Shown: positions 31,814 through 43,463 of the stretch, in pieces
Position numbering within the stretch: the first letter of the stretch is position 1
How the letters are laid out: each line of letters opens with the position of its first letter
From: Geosiphon pyriformis
Lineage: Eukaryota; Glomeromycota; Glomeromycetes; Archaeosporales; Geosiphonaceae
Direction: 5' to 3'
NCBI GenBank assembly: GCA_016748015.1
Contig: JAAOMT010000275.1
Span: 1 to 64,000 of the forward strand
DNA: 64,000 nt
Translations under genes and position numbers: made by a program
Notes under the pieces: model-generated
Seen by the model: only the letters and a program-made list of their open reading frames with translations
What the model was told of the DNA's origin: nothing
Database searches by the model: none

Positions 31814-34800
31814 CTATGCACCTATATAAACAGAAACCGTATTTAAAGCACCAGAAACAAACAAACTAAATTTATGCAAACCAAATCTAATACCCAATGC
31901 ATCGTCAATACCCAACAACCTGACAACCCCAGCCGAATACAGAGAAGATAGACCAGAAATAGAAACTGGCATAGAACCGTCTCGAGGAATTAACCCATGT
32001 TTCTCCATAAAGGCATGATGTTTAACATAGACCAACCAAATCTCATTTCTAAAAGCCAGGCAAAAATCACAGACAAAGTTCACAATTTTTGCACCAGCAA
32101 GTTTCAGATCACCAAAAACAGAAACTGCCTCAAAAAACCAATCATTAAAAACAAAGCCTTTGTACAGAGCAACATGGACTGAGATGTCAAAAACACATGA
32201 AGAAAGAGTTCACAACACATGAAAAGAAGGGCAATAAAGGCCAGAAATACCTTCCCATTTAATCGCAAAATCACCAAGCAGCCGATCATGACTAGCAAAG
32301 TCAGAATCACAGGAAAAAACATGGTCTGAGACCTTTACACATCCACAATACAAACAAACCACACTAGGGTAACTCCTATCATAAAGGCATTTACAAACGG
32401 CCACAGGCAGTCTACAATGCAGAGTCTTCATAAAGTATGTGCGCAAACCAGCAGTCCATTTACTAGTAAAGCCAGCAGCCATGTGTGAATTGGGATGCCA
32501 AACAGAAAAAAATCTGTGCCAATTGATATCACTGAGCAATTCACCAGCGACAACTCTAATACCCAAACCAAAACCCCAATGCGAACGGTGAATGGACCGA
32601 TAAATGTCATGCACAAAATGCCTAGAATTACCCGAAACAGGACTACCACCAGCCAGGATAAACCACTCATCCAGCCAGAAGAGAAGAACCAAATCAGAAA
32701 GAGCCGCATAGCCAGCCAGTTCATCAGTCCAGTCATTACCTATAACACCAGAATGTTTCTTAACTTTACACCAGCTAATATCCAATCTCTTAGCACAAAC
32801 AAGATTAGCAATATGATGACGCTCCACCCAATAACTATTCCGAAAATCCAGATGCACCAAACCCAATTCCAACCTGCAGGCATCTAACGCAGCCTGACTA
32901 TCCAAAAATAAGCAAACTTTGCTAACCACAGAAACACACTCGAGAGCAAATGCAATAGCTTGCAATTCTGCCAAAGTAGATGACAACAAACCCGAAACCT
33001 TAACATCCAAACCCATATTAATATCATCAAAGAAAACTGCTGCACCTGATTTAACACTAAGAGTACTCAAACCAGCCAAGAATTCATCAGTATAAACTGA
33101 AAGGCTATCAGCACCCAATCTCAACAACCAATTACAAACCAAGTCAAAATCAGTAGATTTTAAGACATTAAGAGCAAAAGAAACACCCACTGAACAGTCA
33201 TGAACAGAAGAAGATGATTCCATACTACCAAGATAACCAACAGAAACACTAAACCAATCAGAAATAGGGCCATGTGGGTCCAGCCTTTTCCAATGCTTGA
33301 AAGTCTTCCAATCAAAAGCAAGACCATTGTGATGACGCAATTGTTCCACAAAAACAATTCCATACCACCGAAGTGAGGAGAAACATTTAGAAAATTTCAC
33401 CTCTCCAAGAACCAAAGACATGGGAGTACCACAGAAGAATCAGAATGTACTGGGGCTGAGACTACTAAAAGATAAACTGCAATTGGCAAAAATATAAACC
33501 ACACCTGCCAGAAAATTGTTTGAGAAATTCAAATTTAAACAAGCCAGAAAGACCAAAGAGTGTACAGGATGCCAGCTCAGAGTCTGTAAATCATGAGATT
33601 TATGGAGAAACAAATGACCCAGGATTCCAATAGCATTGGCAAAACACACTATAGACGCCAATTTACTCTCAGCCTGAATCTGTTCAAAAAGTTTTAAGCC
33701 ATAAAGAAAGAGGTGATGAAGAGCATCATTGGAGAAGTCTAAAGAAAAATCTGCTTTGGATTTAAAGCCTTTATAAATCAAAACATCCCATTTACAGCAA
33801 ACACTAAGGGGAACAAAACTAAATTGCATTCTATAACTAACAATGGGGTGAAAAACCACTGAAACCAAATATGAGAACTGCTTATCAGAGATGGCCTTCT
33901 TTAGGATGAGATTGGTAAAAAACCGGACATCCAAATGTGTCTTGGCCAAACTGGGCTTTGACAAACCACCCATAGACAGAAAGATGCCCAAATACCAGTG
34001 AGGTTTTCCTTTCTTGGCAATAGAAATAGGTGTACCACTGATTGTCAGAAAGGGGCTTACAATCCTGCAGTTAATGGGAATAACTACTGTCTTATCATTG
34101 TTTATTGAAATATCATTAATTCTAAAAAATTCACTAGCAACATTGAGAATGTGTTGTGTTGCAGCCTGACTGTTGCCAACCTAAATTGTATCATTCACAA
34201 AAGCACCAGCAGCAAAGAAAGAAGAAAAACCAGCTTGAGGTTCAACACAGCCAGTTTTAGCAATAAAATGAGAATTCAACCTATATCCACAAAATTTTTC
34301 TTGCCTCTTGACTTCACACAAAAGAGAATCATAAAATATATGCCAGAGAAGAGGTGAAAACACTTCCCCTTGATCGAGACCATCATGGACTTGATAACCA
34401 TCAGTTAGGCCAAAGTCAGTCATCACTCTGTTGACTCAGTTATTGTGAATGCCACCAAAAAATTGAATGAACCTGCCACATATTTTAATCCTGATCAGAC
34501 TCCTTTTTAAATGCTCCCAGCCAACAGAATCATAGGCCTTTTTCATGTTCTGCAACACCAGCCAAAGCTCATGGTTCTTCTTCAGAGCATCCTCAACCAC
34601 AGAACCGACAGCAAAGATAGGAGACTGTGTCATTGTACCCTTCAAAACAGAAAAATTGTCCTCATGGAGAATGTTGTGAGTACTGCACACCAGAGAAATT
34701 CTGTCTGAGAGGATTTTTGAAAGGATCTTACAAGCAGTTTCAATCAAAGCAATGGGTCAGGTATTTATAAGAACTCCCTTCCACTCATAAGGTTTGGGGA

Positions 34801-36517
34801 TCATAGACACCCAGGCTTCCTTCCAAAGACTAGGAACTGACTCATAGAGCAAACAAGAGTTCAAGAGCACTAACAACATATTCAGAACCAATCGGTCACA
34901 ATGCTTCAAAAGCTTATTTAAAATACCAAACAAACTAGCAGCCTTATCATTAAGCAAGTCCAATACAATACCAAGCAACTCAACAGAACTAATGAAGTCC
35001 ATTATTCCCGAAAATACATCATCAAATACGTACTCCAAAGGTCAGTACTGATAACACCAATCAGTAGAGACATTAGTGACCAACACACGTTTTCTGGTCC
35101 AGTCTTTCATAATAACATTTATCTTAGATTTAACTAGATTAGGTTCCAAAACCAGTTCATCATCAGCAACCAAGTAATCCAATACCACTTTGTGAAAGGA
35201 ACGCTCCAGCACACTCTTAATTGTATAATCTTTATCCACCTCAAAACTTTCCATTCTCCTAACTAACAGCTGACCTAATACGAGATTTTTCAGCATGCTT
35301 TGACTCGGACAATTTAGAGAAATGATACAACTTCTTAACTCTGAACAAGACAGATCTTATGATCTTAAAATGCGACACTGAAAGAAAAAGAGACTCAACC
35401 ACAGAAGCATTTATAGCGTCCAATGAGTTCCATGTACCCAGTAATGCAACAAATTCCTCTGAGAAAACCAAACATGATGCTTTAACTAGCTTAGACACCA
35501 AAAGTTCTAACTTGTGAAACTTAGAAGATTCCTTAGTAAACACATTATCATAACTCTTGAATCATTTTTTTTTGAAAACATCATTTGCTGACAAGCACAC
35601 AATTTTGCAGATGACATTCCACATAGCATCCAGATCCAGAAACAATAGAGCAGCATCAAACTTGCACTTCAACATTGCTGCGGTGGCAGCAGAAGATTCC
35701 TTGAATGCAGCCCATTTGGCAGCTATAGCATCCTTAAAATTGAACTTCCAACAATCCTTATTCACCTGTTTATGAAGGGACATCAAATTAACATCCAAAA
35801 GATTGTCCAGGCCTATGAAAACAATAACAGCTCTATGATTAGTATCAAAATATTCATTAACCCTGGTCACACTACGATCTAAGATTGTGTTGACCAAGCT
35901 TGATGACACAAACACGTAATCAATAGTTTTGGCCACCTCTCAAGAATTGGTCCAAGTCGCATTCTTCCCAAACAAGCTCCCTCCCAAGACATTGACCAAA
36001 CCCAAATCAAAACATTTTCTGAAACTAGCATACCTGCGAGAGCCATTTTCATTGAAATTGCCGCCCAATATCACGAAAAAGGACTCATTAACAGCTTTAA
36101 CAATCAAAAAATTTATCTCATCCGCTTGTGAGAAGCACGCAGATACTGAAGTACCAGCATACAAACCCAGAATTGACACTGAAAGCCTATTTTTAAAAAG
36201 CAGCTTGACAGACAAAAAATGACCAGAAACCTCAAAAACTTTACATATATGTTTCACCAGAGCGTTGTTCATAATGATTGCCATACCAAAACCAAGGTAA
36301 CCAGAATCCAAACCAGAAACAAAAACCCAAACACCATCGAATTTATTAGCAATCTAAGGCCGAACCTTATCTTTTAACTTTGTTTCAGTGACAATTAAAA
36401 CCAAATTGTTCATATCTCTGTACCAACATATAATGTCCTCTTGCTTTGCTGAATTGTTCATTCCCTTGACATTACATGTGGCAATTTTCCATACTAAATC
36501 ATTTATTGAGAAACAGA
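31814..36517 (-). pseudogene. LINE3 ORF2: endonuclease, reverse transcriptase, RNase H, Cys/His motif
   Basis: The start aligned with the LINE4 ATG reads ATA near 36517. Endonuclease: WKIATCNVKGMN, FVILGGNFNENGSRR (GGDFNE with Asp to Asn), and KTIDYVFVSSSLVN (36570-35560). Reverse transcriptase (35300-34000): LVLQNMKKAYDSVGWEHL, with the catalytic box FVND instead of FVDD near 34190. RNase H lies in the long open segment 33421-32210 (403 codons): LSVYTDEF, LAELQAIAFALE, FLDSQAALDAC, KVKKHSGVIGNDWTDELAG. The C-terminal motif CLYCGCVKVSDHVFSC is at about 32350-32300, and the C-terminus at 32083-31814. The RNase H part is the best preserved. Confidence 0.88.
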
Positions 36518-37988
36518 AGAGATTGCAGAACCTGAGCCAGTACACATCTGATCTAACTTCTTTAATACCGAACAAACCGAAGCTTCAAGAGCCATCAACT
36601 TTAACTTCAAACAGTTTACTTTTGAAGTCAAGATTTTTGAACTACTTGAACCCAAACTTGAGACACCAGAAGAAACTGAGGAAAGAGGTAAAACCGCAAA
36701 CTTAGGTTCATCCAAAACTATATCCGAACCAAATTTCACATCAACCAAACCAGGGACAACCAAGGACTGAGAGGAGGATGTGAGAGCCAAGGACACCAGG
36801 TTTAAATTGTCAAGTTTGTTAATAATACCAGACACCTTATCCATGAGAAGTTCCAAAGAGCACTCCAAAGAAGCAAGACAAGTTTCCAAAATTGAACTAA
36901 CAGAATCAAAATGCAGACTCTAATACCTTGTCATTCTCAAAACAAACCACAGCACAATGAATTCTATTACCAGTGTCTAAGGATCAATTTATAACACAAG
37001 TTTTCCCACCAGCCCTCACCAAAAAATCACCAAGATCATGAGCCGTTGTTCCCACTGGCAAAGTAAACAAAAGTGCCCTATACTAATCTCTAGATGCCCA
37101 TGTCTCATGATCTCCCACAGCTTTGGCCATGTGCACTGAATTTTTCCCGATTAAGAATGACCACTTAGCTGCCAACTGATCTGCCTGACTCAATTCGGCA
37201 AACTCCACTACAGCCTTCTGCCACAGCCCAATGAGTTGTAATTAGATTAACACCCTTTGACCAAATTCAGACATTGCAGTGACAATCATTTCTTTTGGCA
37301 TATTTATGGGAATTTCCTTGATGACTACAGCCCAATCTGAGCAAACTCCTTGTCTTTTAAGATCACTGTTTACTATGATGTTATTTTCTCTGGCTAATAA
37401 TGTGGTTTTTTCTATGCTTTTAGATGAAGTAAACGTTGATCAGATGATCCCCTCAAATTTTGAGAGGGTGTTGGCCCCCCCAAAACCATTGATTGTTGAA
37501 AACAACTTTCTGATAACCTGAGTCTTGGCTGTAGCCAATTTTTTCTCCACAGCAGATAGATTGATGTCCAAAATGAACGACTTCTTCACCACAATTTCCA
37601 CCTGAAACTTGACAATTTTGGGGTCCACCCACACCTTTTTTAGAGAGAAAAACAAATGGGGAGGAAGAAAAACTTCCTCCTTATCATCCATGTTATAACT
37701 AATAGAGCCGATAGGGGAACTGATAACCACACCAGTGTTAAAACGCTTTGCATTGGGTGTATTCATTTGGGAGTCAGACATGCCATTATCATCAAAGGCT
37801 TCTCCATTCGTATCCATGCTAGCAAACTGTCCATCCATACAAACAGACCCACTATCTTTGAGATTCTTATCTACACTTGAGGGTTTGATATTACTGAGAG
37901 ACTTTTTGACATTTTGAGTCAAACCTCCACCAACCAAACTAGTGGATGAGACTCTGGTAGACCTTTTCTTAATACTAAGACCACTCAT
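36503..37988 (-). pseudogene. LINE3 ORF1, knuckle region deleted
   Basis: Probable start ATG at 37988 (MSGLSIKKRS); the frame is also open upstream to 38105 in the leader. The N-terminal acidic region (to about 37640), INGFGGANTLSKFEGII, and the RRM-like segment (37440-37130) are recognisable. At about 36912 the sequence jumps from VVCFENDKVLESAF straight to the C-terminal helix (LETCLASLECSLELLMDKVS), skipping the CCHC region that LINE1 and LINE4 have. Ends in SSVSQ then a stop at the ORF2 junction. RNA-binding role as for LINE1 ORF1. Confidence 0.78.
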
Positions 37989-38059
37989 AGTGGCAGCCAG
38001 TCCGACAACAAAAAAATTCGTTTCTTGTAAAATAGTGGAAGACAGTATGCAAAAACAAA

Positions 38060-38124
38060 AAAAACTTCTTTCAAAATTTGACTCTTTTTTAGGAATTTGG
38101 AACAAAAAAGAGAAAGAAGTTTTT
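38060..38124 (-). repeat. LINE3 leader hairpin
   Basis: A perfect 13-bp inverted repeat: AAAAACTTCTTTC at 38060-38072 and GAAAGAAGTTTTT at 38112-38124, at the very 5' end of the element. The same CTTCTTTC / GAAAGAAG arms bound the LINE4 leader. Confidence 0.7.
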
Positions 38125-38128
38125 TGTT

Positions 38129-38524
38129 TTAAATATTGTTTTATAATTTTAGCAATAATATATATATTATAAATTATAAATTATTTTTACAAATAAATTT
38201 TATTAAAAAAAAAACAATAATATAAATTTTTATAAAATAATAATTTTTTTAAAACTTTAAACAAATTTAGTTTTAATATAAAATATAATAAAAAAATCAG
38301 AATTTAATTAAATAAATATATTAAAAATAATTAATATTTAAATTATATAATTATAAACATTAAAAATTTGTTTATTAAATAATTGGTTATATATAAAAAA
38401 TACATAAGTTAAATTTAATATGTATTATTTTTATTACACATATTATTAAATTTTAATTGAATTATAGTATTAAAAAAACAAAAAACAAACACATTTTTAA
38501 TTTTATTATTAATAATTTAATTTA
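38129..38524. other. AT-rich spacer between LINE3 and LINE4
   Basis: AT-rich, no gene seen. The two LINEs are arranged head to head around it. Its right end (38515-38524) is the LINE4 target duplication ATTTAATTTA. Confidence 0.6.
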
Positions 38525-38528
38525 AACT

Positions 38529-38589
38529 CTTCTTTCTCTCTTTCATTCAAAATTCTCAAAAAGAGTATTATAAGTTTTTTTGAAAGAAG
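38529..38589 (+). repeat. LINE4 leader hairpin
   Basis: CTTCTTTC at 38529-38536 and GAAAGAAG at 38582-38589, five bases from the element's 5' end. Also seen in LINE1 and LINE3. Confidence 0.65.
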
Positions 38590-38665
38590 TTTTTTAACCA
38601 TTCAATACAACAAATTCAAACCATTTTTTGATTTCGAGGCCACTATTGGCCCTACTATTGCTGTT

Positions 38666-40470
38666 ATGAAGAAGGTTGCAAAAAATTCTGGTGCTAATAG
38701 TGGTTTTAGACCTGTCTTGTCGAGAAAAAAAAGAAAGGGTGGAGTTTTGGCTAAGAATGTTTTGGTAGAAGAAGATGTTATTAAAACAACTGGTAATCAT
38801 TCATAGATTTCTGAGACTGGTAACACTACTGAATCTGAGAGTATTAATATGGAAGAAAAGTGTCTTGTTGAGAAAACCAGTATTGATTATGGAGAGAGAG
38901 ATGCCTTTGATGGTGGAGATCCCAACCAGACACCAAAAAACTCAGGTCTCAAAATTAAGACCAAGAAAGTATTGGGCAAACCACTGAGCAAAATCAACTT
39001 TGATGATGGCTTTAATGATGGTGACTTTCTAGATAAGTCTGCCCTCCTTCCACCTCCTCTTCCATTCAAACTTTTGGTTTAGGTTTCTGTTCACAAATCC
39101 TTCACTTTGAATATTAATCTTGTGGCCATTGTTGGGAAATTCTCTTAGGAAAAATTGAATTTTATCAAAAAATTTTTTCAGGTGTGAATGGTTTTGGGAG
39201 GGCCTCTACCCCCTCAAAATTTGGTGGTATTATTTGTGCAACTTTTACTTCTGAAAAGGCAATGATGGCTGCGGTGAATTTGGCAAATAAGCATGGTATT
39301 GTGATAAACACTGATCTTAAGTGCCCTGGCTACAATCATACAAATCAGACAATTGTGTTAAAAGAGATTTCTGTGAGAACTTCTATTGAGGCTGTGCGTG
39401 CTGCTGTATCTGAATTTGGGATAATTAAGTCGATCAAAATGCAACTGGTGGGTTTGTGGCAAAAGGCATTTGTCAAATTGGAGGATCAGAATCAGGCTAA
39501 TCTCTTGGCATTCATGTGGTCTATCCTTATTGGGAAAGATGCAGTTTATGTGGCCAGGGCCGACATTGACAAACAAACATGGGACTCCAGAAACAGATTC
39601 AGGACATTATTCTACACTCTTCTTGTAGGGATGAATGCACATAATTTGTGAGATTATTTTGTTTCAGTTGGTGGAAAAACATGCGTCATCAACTGTAATT
39701 CTGTCAACTACACTTGTGCATGCTGTGCTACTGTGTGTTTTGACTCTGAGGAAGATATGAACCAGGCTGTAGCTGTCATGCCAATTATAAAGAGTGTTGG
39801 TCTTCACTGGTTGTGTTTGTCTTCTCCTGTGTGCTTTGCTTGTAGTTCTTTTGGCCATACTTTTTTGTTCTGTAAATCAGTTAGAGTCTCTTCTGTTTCT
39901 AAGAGCAAGAAAACTCCTCTCTTGGCTTATGATCGATTTAGATTGGCAAAAATTTATGAAAAGAAATTAGTACCTATCTTCTACCCTTTGGCTTTTGGTG
40001 AGAAAACTTGAACATTAGTGGCTGGCTCTTCTTCTTCGGGTGGTTCTCTTGGCTATGATTCTCAACTTGGTTCCTTAAAAAATGGTAAACCTCTTTCTTC
40101 TGTGGTGAACAATTTAGAATTACATCTAGTTAATATTAAAAGCAGTCTTGTCAGCCTCGTGAGACAAATTAGTAAGTTGGCTAAGAGGTTGAAGTCATTC
40201 ATGCCAGCAGTTTTCCAGCCTAGCCCTGGATGTCAGCTGCTGGTAACCCCCCCATCACAGAATCAAAGGGAGGATATAGTAATGGAAATGGGTTCAAGTG
40301 AAGCCACTAGTGGCAAGACTGCTGCTGTTTTGGGTTCAAATGCCTCACCTAAGGTTGTAAAACTGGAAAACATGTTGGAAGGTTTTTCTGCTTTGGTCAT
40401 AAGCCTCTTGGCATGCTTGGATGATTTGGCTTTAGTAGATGGTACTCCTTTTCTATCTCTTTCTCAATGA
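38666..40470 (+). pseudogene. LINE4 ORF1 (RRM-like plus CCHC), broken
   Basis: Start ATG at 38666 (MKKVAKNSGANSGF). Basic, then acidic N-terminal region to about 39080; a frame change before 39184. The RRM-like domain at 39350-39570 (LKEISVRTSIEAVRAAVSEF, SIKMQLVGLWQKAFVKLE, LIGKDAVYVARA) is followed by CVIN and the CCHC knuckle at about 39832-39873 (CFACSSFGHTFLFC), then a Ser-rich linker and a C-terminal amphipathic segment (LVSLVRQISKLAKRLKSF). It ends LSLSQ with TGA at 40468-40470. Stops near 38803, 39080, 39649 and 40009. Probable role: element RNA binding. Confidence 0.83.
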
Positions 40471-42372
40471 GTAGTCTGGTGTGGAAAATTGCAACGTGTA
40501 ATGTTTGTGGGTTGAACAATCTTGTGAAGCAAGATAATGTTATTCATTGGCACAAGGATATGAACAATTTGGTTTCTATTTTTACGGAGTCAAAACTTAA
40601 AGAGAGAGTTTGCCTATGGTTGGCTGACAAATTTGATGGTGTTTAGATTTTTACTTCTAATCTGGATTCTGGTTCTCTGGGTGCTGGTGTGATGATTGTT
40701 GTGAATTTTTCTTTGGTTAAACACATCTGCAAAGTTTCTAAGATGCCTAGTCAGCTCCTATCTATTAAGTTGCTTTTCAAAAATAAACTTTCAGTGTCTA
40801 TTTTGGGGCTCTATGCTGGTGCTTCATTAGTGGTTTGGTTTTCTCAGGCTAGTGAGATCAACTTTCTTATTGTTAAGGCCATTAATGAGTCTTTTTTTGT
40901 TATTCTTGGTGGTGATTTTAATGAAGATGGTTCTCGGAAGTGTGCGAGTTTTAAAAAGTGCCTTGAGTTGGGGTTGGTTAACTCTTTGATTGGAAGCCTG
41001 GCCATTAGAATGCCAATTTGGATGAACTTTAGAGGTGTTATGAAGACTATTGATTATGTATTTGTTTCACTGAATCTGGTCAATTCTTTGGTACATCGTA
41101 GTGTTTCAGATGTTGGTGATTATTTTGATACAGACCACCAAGCTGTGTCTGTATCTCTGGGCCTGAGTGGTTTGCTAAATACACACTTGTTTTCTTTTTG
41201 CAAGCAGGTGAATAAAGATCATTAGAAATTTGATGTCAAAAATGCCAGTGAAGCTAAATGGCTTGAGTTTAAAGATGTTACGGCTGCTAATACTGCTATG
41301 TTTTCAGGTGCGTTTAGTGATGCTGTGAAATTTTCTGATCTTGGCACTATGTAGAACATTATTCACAAGATTATGGTTCTCTCAGCTGGTAGTACTTTCA
41401 AAAAAAGATGGTTCAAGAGTTTTGATATGATTCACAATAGGGTATCATCTAGGTTTCACAAGCTGGAGCTGTTGGTTTCCAAGCTGGTGAAGGCTTCTCA
41501 TTTGAGTTCTAGTGTCAGTTTTGCTTTACTTTTGGTTACATGGGACAACCTTAACTCTGCTGGTGCATTGTTAGTAAAATTTATGTTCCATTCTGGTGCT
41601 AAATTTGATGACATTTGTTCTGCTCTGGCCAAAGCAAAGAGGTTATACTACTCTTCAAAATTGCTGAAGTCTAATTGTGCTGAGGAATCTCATATTAGAC
41701 AGGCTATTAACAATAGGATAGAAAGTTTTGAACTGGATAAGAGTCATACAATCAGAAGTGTGTTGGAGTGTCCCTTTCACAAAGTGGTTTTGAACTATCT
41801 GGTCATAAATGATGAGTTGATTCTTGAACCTAATTTGGTGAAATTCAAGGTGGATGCTATTATGAAAGGATGAACCAGGAAACGTGTAATGGTTGATGAT
41901 ATCTCTGATACTTGGTCTTGTCAATACAGACCTTTGAACTACATTTTTGATGATGCTTTTTCTGGGGTAATGAGTAAGATTGATGTTGATGAGTTGCATT
42001 GTGTGGTTTCCAGTTTGCCTGATGGGAAAGCTGCTAGTCTCTTGGGTATCTTTAATGAGCTTTGGAAACGTTGTGATAAATCAGTTTTGGGTTTGTTTTT
42101 GGTTCTTTTGAATTTTTGTTTGTCTTGTGAGTTGGTGCCTGGCCCTTGGAAGGAGGCTTGGGTTTCAATGATTCCCAAACCTTATGAGTAGGAGAGTGTT
42201 TTCATGAATACTCGTCCTATTGCCTTGATTGAAACAACTCACAAGATTCTCTTCAAGATTTTTTCAGATAGGATCTCACTGGCTTGCAGCTCCTATGATG
42301 TTCTGCGTGGTAACAATTTTTCAGTTTTAAAGGGTACGACAACTCAGTCTCTTATTTTTGCAGTTGGCTCGG

Positions 42373-43463
42373 TGTTATCCGAGTAGAAAAAACTGATCCA
42401 AAGTTATGAAGAACATGACCAAAACGTGACATAACACAGAATAACGCGCAATAACATTGGATAACGCATTATAATGTTGGATAATGTGTTATAATACAGG
42501 ATAATACAGAATAATATGCAATAATATAGGATAACGTGTTATAATGCAGGATAACACAGAATAACATGTAATAATGTCAGATAACATGTTATAACATAGG
42601 ATAACTAGTGATAACGTAGAAAAACGAAGCAATAACAGAAACAACAAAGCAATAGCTAGTGATAGTGAGACACTTGAAAGCAATTCTGTAAAACCAAAAG
42701 AATATATAAAAGCAAGTAGTTGTAGAAGTGAGAAAAGAGGAAGAAAAAAATAGATACGAATCTCTAGACCAGAAATTAAAATATCCATACCCCTTCATCC
42801 TTTATTATCTTCCCTATTTCAGAAGATGAAATAAACCAATTATTAAAAGAAATCAGAATCATGAATTCATGTTCTCAAACTTTGTGAAATTTACATGAAT
42901 TAACCCTTGTCTTGTACCTCCGTTCTAAAACAGATGCTCTTAGCATAACCACCTCGAACCTATTAACGATTTGGACCAATCACTCTTGATCACGGCAATT
43001 GACAATACTAATTTATCTTTTCTCTCTTTTCTTTTCTTTTCTTTTTCTTTTTCTTTCTTTTTCTGTTTTATTTTTTTGTGGAGTGGCAACATAGTAAAAT
43101 TGACTGTCTGGGAATAGACTTTGTGATAGCCTGGTAAAAAAGGAAAGCTCTCCCTAAGTTTTGGATATTAACATTATCTTGTTAGCTTACCAGAAGGACA
43201 AAAAGACAATGCCAGACCCTAACGACTGCGCTTATTAGCTTGGAGAAGAAAACTCACATTTACAAAAAATATTGCAATCAATGAAAGACAAACTCTGTGC
43301 CTTATAACCAAAAAACTCAATGGGTAAAATTCACAACTAAGAATAGACCTTCAGAGACTGATAATCAAGATTAAGCCAACAGAATTACGTGGAAGACACA
43401 TCATTAATAATTGAGAGCACTAAACGTTACCATTTCCCATACCCACCAAGTTTACCCATAACA
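42373..43463 (+). mobile_element. Solo LTR C in LINE4 reverse transcriptase
   Basis: 1091 bp from TGTTATCC to CCATAACA, flanked by TCGG (42369-42372) and TCAG (43464-43467), a 4-bp duplication with one transition. It has a TATA-like AATATATAAA at 42701, GTAGTTGTAGAAG after it, CTTGATCACGGCAATTGAC as in the LTRs of A and B, and a pyrimidine tract at 43010-43075. No coding capacity. Same LTR superfamily as A, B and D. Confidence 0.85.
42431..42620 (+). repeat. Nineteen phased 10-bp units in solo LTR C
   Basis: Every 10 bases the sequence restarts with ATAAC or ATAAT (once each at 42431, 42441 and so on to 42611), with five variable bases between and no indel in 19 units. Units such as ATAACGTGTT and ATAATACAGG recur. 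It lies upstream of the LTR TATA box. Confidence 0.88.

Larger units (their letters stand above)
31682..38128 (-). mobile_element. LINE3: near full-length non-LTR retrotransposon
   Basis: Minus-strand LINE of about 6.4 kb from its poly(A) (poly-T at 31682-31692) to its leader hairpin (38060-38124). ORF1 and ORF2 are both present but broken; ORF1 has lost about 350 bp including the zinc knuckle. The 3' tail carries the conserved paired structure. Domain order as in LINE4. Confidence 0.9.

Noticed and set aside
32495-32887. 130-codon plus-strand open frame
   Set aside because: Antisense to the well-preserved LINE3 RNase H frame.
42431-42620. CRISPR-like or telomeric repeat
   Set aside because: The period is only 10 bp with no spacers, and it lies inside an LTR with TSD. 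No telomere motif runs.
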